A DNA stretch of 64,000 nt from assembly GCA_964421595.1 (NCBI GenBank), contig CAYQXY010000004.1, positions 1-64,000 of the forward strand. Direction: 5' to 3'. The notes below the pieces were generated by a model that was not told where the DNA came from, did no database searches, and was given only the letters and a program-made list of their open reading frames with translations. Positions within the stretch are counted from its first letter, which is position 1, and each line of letters starts with the position of its first letter. Made by a program: the position numbers and the translations under genes. This DNA is from PXAP01 sp964421595. Its GTDB lineage: Bacteria; Bacteroidota; Bacteroidia; Bacteroidales; PUMT01. Positions 63,264 to 64,000 of the stretch are shown one piece after another.

Positions 63264-64000
63264 ATGAGAAAAGTATTGGTAGCAACAGACAAGCCATTCG
63301 CGAAACCTGCTGTAGAGGGTATTGCCCGGGTCTTTGAGGAATCAGGGTATGAGCTTGTCATGCTGGAGAACTATAAGGATAAGCAGGACCTGCTTGATGC
63401 AGTTAAGGACGTTGATGCTGTAATTGTCAGGAGTGATCTTATAACCAGGGAAGTCATTGAAGCAGCAGGCAATCTAAAGATAGTAGTGAGAGCAGGAGCC
63501 GGTTATGACAATATTGACCTTGAGGCTGCATCCGGTAAAGGCGTCGTTGTAATGAACACACCTGGCCAGAATTCAAATGCGGTAGCAGAACTCGCGCTCG
63601 GAATGATGGTTTATATGGCCCGGAACCAGTATAACGGTACTTCAGGAAGGGAGTTAAGGGGTAAGAAACTCGGAGTATTCGCATGCGGCAATGTGGGCAA
63701 GGATGTCGCCAGGATTGCTCTGGGATTTGGCATGGATGTTTACGGGTATGATCCTTTTGTTGAAAGGAAAGTTATGGAGTATTCTGGAATGAAATGCGTG
63801 GCCTCAGCGGCAGAATTTTATGAATCTTGTGAATACATTTCTATAAATGCCCCGGCAAATTCCCAGACTATAAGATCAGTTAATTTCGAACTTCTTGAGA
63901 AGATGCCTAAACCGGCAACCCTCATAAATACAGCCCGCAAGGAAATAATTGATGAAGAGTCGCTGTTGAAAATGTTTGCCACCAGACCGGATTTTGTATA
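63264..64000 (+). CDS. serA: D-3-phosphoglycerate dehydrogenase, N-terminal part (cut by window end)
   Basis: ATG at 63264; 245 codons visible, running off the right edge. D-isomer 2-hydroxyacid dehydrogenase family: VRAGAGYDNIDLEAA, NSNAVAELALGMM, a nucleotide-binding turn at residues 140-145 and NTARKEIIDEESL near the end. The Rossmann turn reads A-C-G-N-V-G, with Ala in place of the first Gly of GxGxxG; this is familiar from Bacteroidota SerA proteins. Short form without ACT domain is likely but the C-terminus is not visible. Adjacent serC fixes the assignment. Confidence 0.9.
   Translation, partial: MRKVLVATDKPFAKPAVEGIARVFEESGYELVMLENYKDKQDLLDAVKDVDAVIVRSDLITREVIEAAGNLKIVVRAGAGYDNIDLEAASGKGVVVMNTPGQNSNAVAELALGMMVYMARNQYNGTSGRELRGKKLGVFACGNVGKDVARIALGFGMDVYGYDPFVERKVMEYSGMKCVASAAEFYESCEYISINAPANSQTIRSVNFELLEKMPKPATLINTARKEIIDEESLLKMFATRPDFV

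Noticed and set aside
1..64000. tRNA, rRNA, CRISPR arrays, prophage or transposase genes
   Set aside because: Gaps between genes were scanned for cloverleaf-like ends, regular spaced repeats and transposase-like frames; none was found by eye. A covariance-model search would be needed to exclude small RNAs.

Overview
The window is a stretch of ordinary chromosome from a member of the Bacteroidota, most likely a Bacteroidales/Marinilabiliales-type anaerobe or marine relative. This is inferred from several things: A-rich leaders instead of Shine-Dalgarno sequences, promoter-like TTTG / TAnnTTTG motifs, lipoproteins with loose lipoboxes, an STN-domain protein, SiaB/SiaC proteins, an ABCG transporter with a TerB-like N-terminus, and typical Bacteroidota families (golvesin-type amidase, DUF4922, DUF1080, GH171). 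No rRNA, tRNA, CRISPR array, prophage or insertion sequence was seen. Forty-eight protein genes can be supported; two are cut by the window edges.

Layout. 1-3215: a truncated STN-domain gene, an exported methyltransferase overlapping an amino-acid permease, and a small orphan gene. 3559-9758 (minus): a complete tripartite RND efflux operon (TolC, adaptor, pump). 10125-13652 (minus): a sugar-type MFS transporter and a secreted GH42 glycosidase. 13807-18986 (minus): an SpmA/SpmB-type membrane protein and an MCE/Mla-type lipid ABC system (MlaD, PqiC-like lipoprotein, STAS-MlaE, MlaF). 19181-26372 (plus): a monooxygenase-fold lipoprotein, a zinc polyol dehydrogenase, a 7TM-PAS histidine kinase, DAHP synthase and acetyl-CoA synthetase.

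26553-41252 is the most coherent block. It carries MurQ, a MurK/NagK-type kinase, a large secreted amidase, a GT2 protein, a DUF4922 HIT-like protein, a SpoIID/LytB protein without signal peptide, an AmpG-like permease with a large inserted soluble domain, NamZ (GH171), a transglutaminase-like lipoprotein and an L-Ala-D/L-Glu epimerase. Read together these describe peptidoglycan turnover and recovery: amidase and NamZ outside the cytoplasm, AmpG for uptake, kinase and MurQ for MurNAc, peptidase and epimerase for the peptide. The GT2-DUF4922-SpoIID trio inside it has no assigned role and is the best candidate for undescribed biology.

41584-44224 holds a lipoprotein, an ECF sigma factor and what looks like an anti-sigma protein fused to an outer-membrane beta-barrel. 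From 45385 on come mostly housekeeping genes (guaA, an S41 protease, a NadR-like kinase, an RNA methyltransferase, clpB, gcvT, serC, serA), interspersed with a SiaB/SiaC pair, an ABCG-type exporter, a MATE exporter, an Hpt/STAS pair and a ComB-family phosphatase.

A family of intergenic palindromic repeats (units of about 125-130 bp with a 15-16 bp inverted repeat) occurs at 19801, 27393-27523, 41304-41426 and 41427-41554, with a probable remnant at 3482. One copy ends exactly at the murQ start codon.
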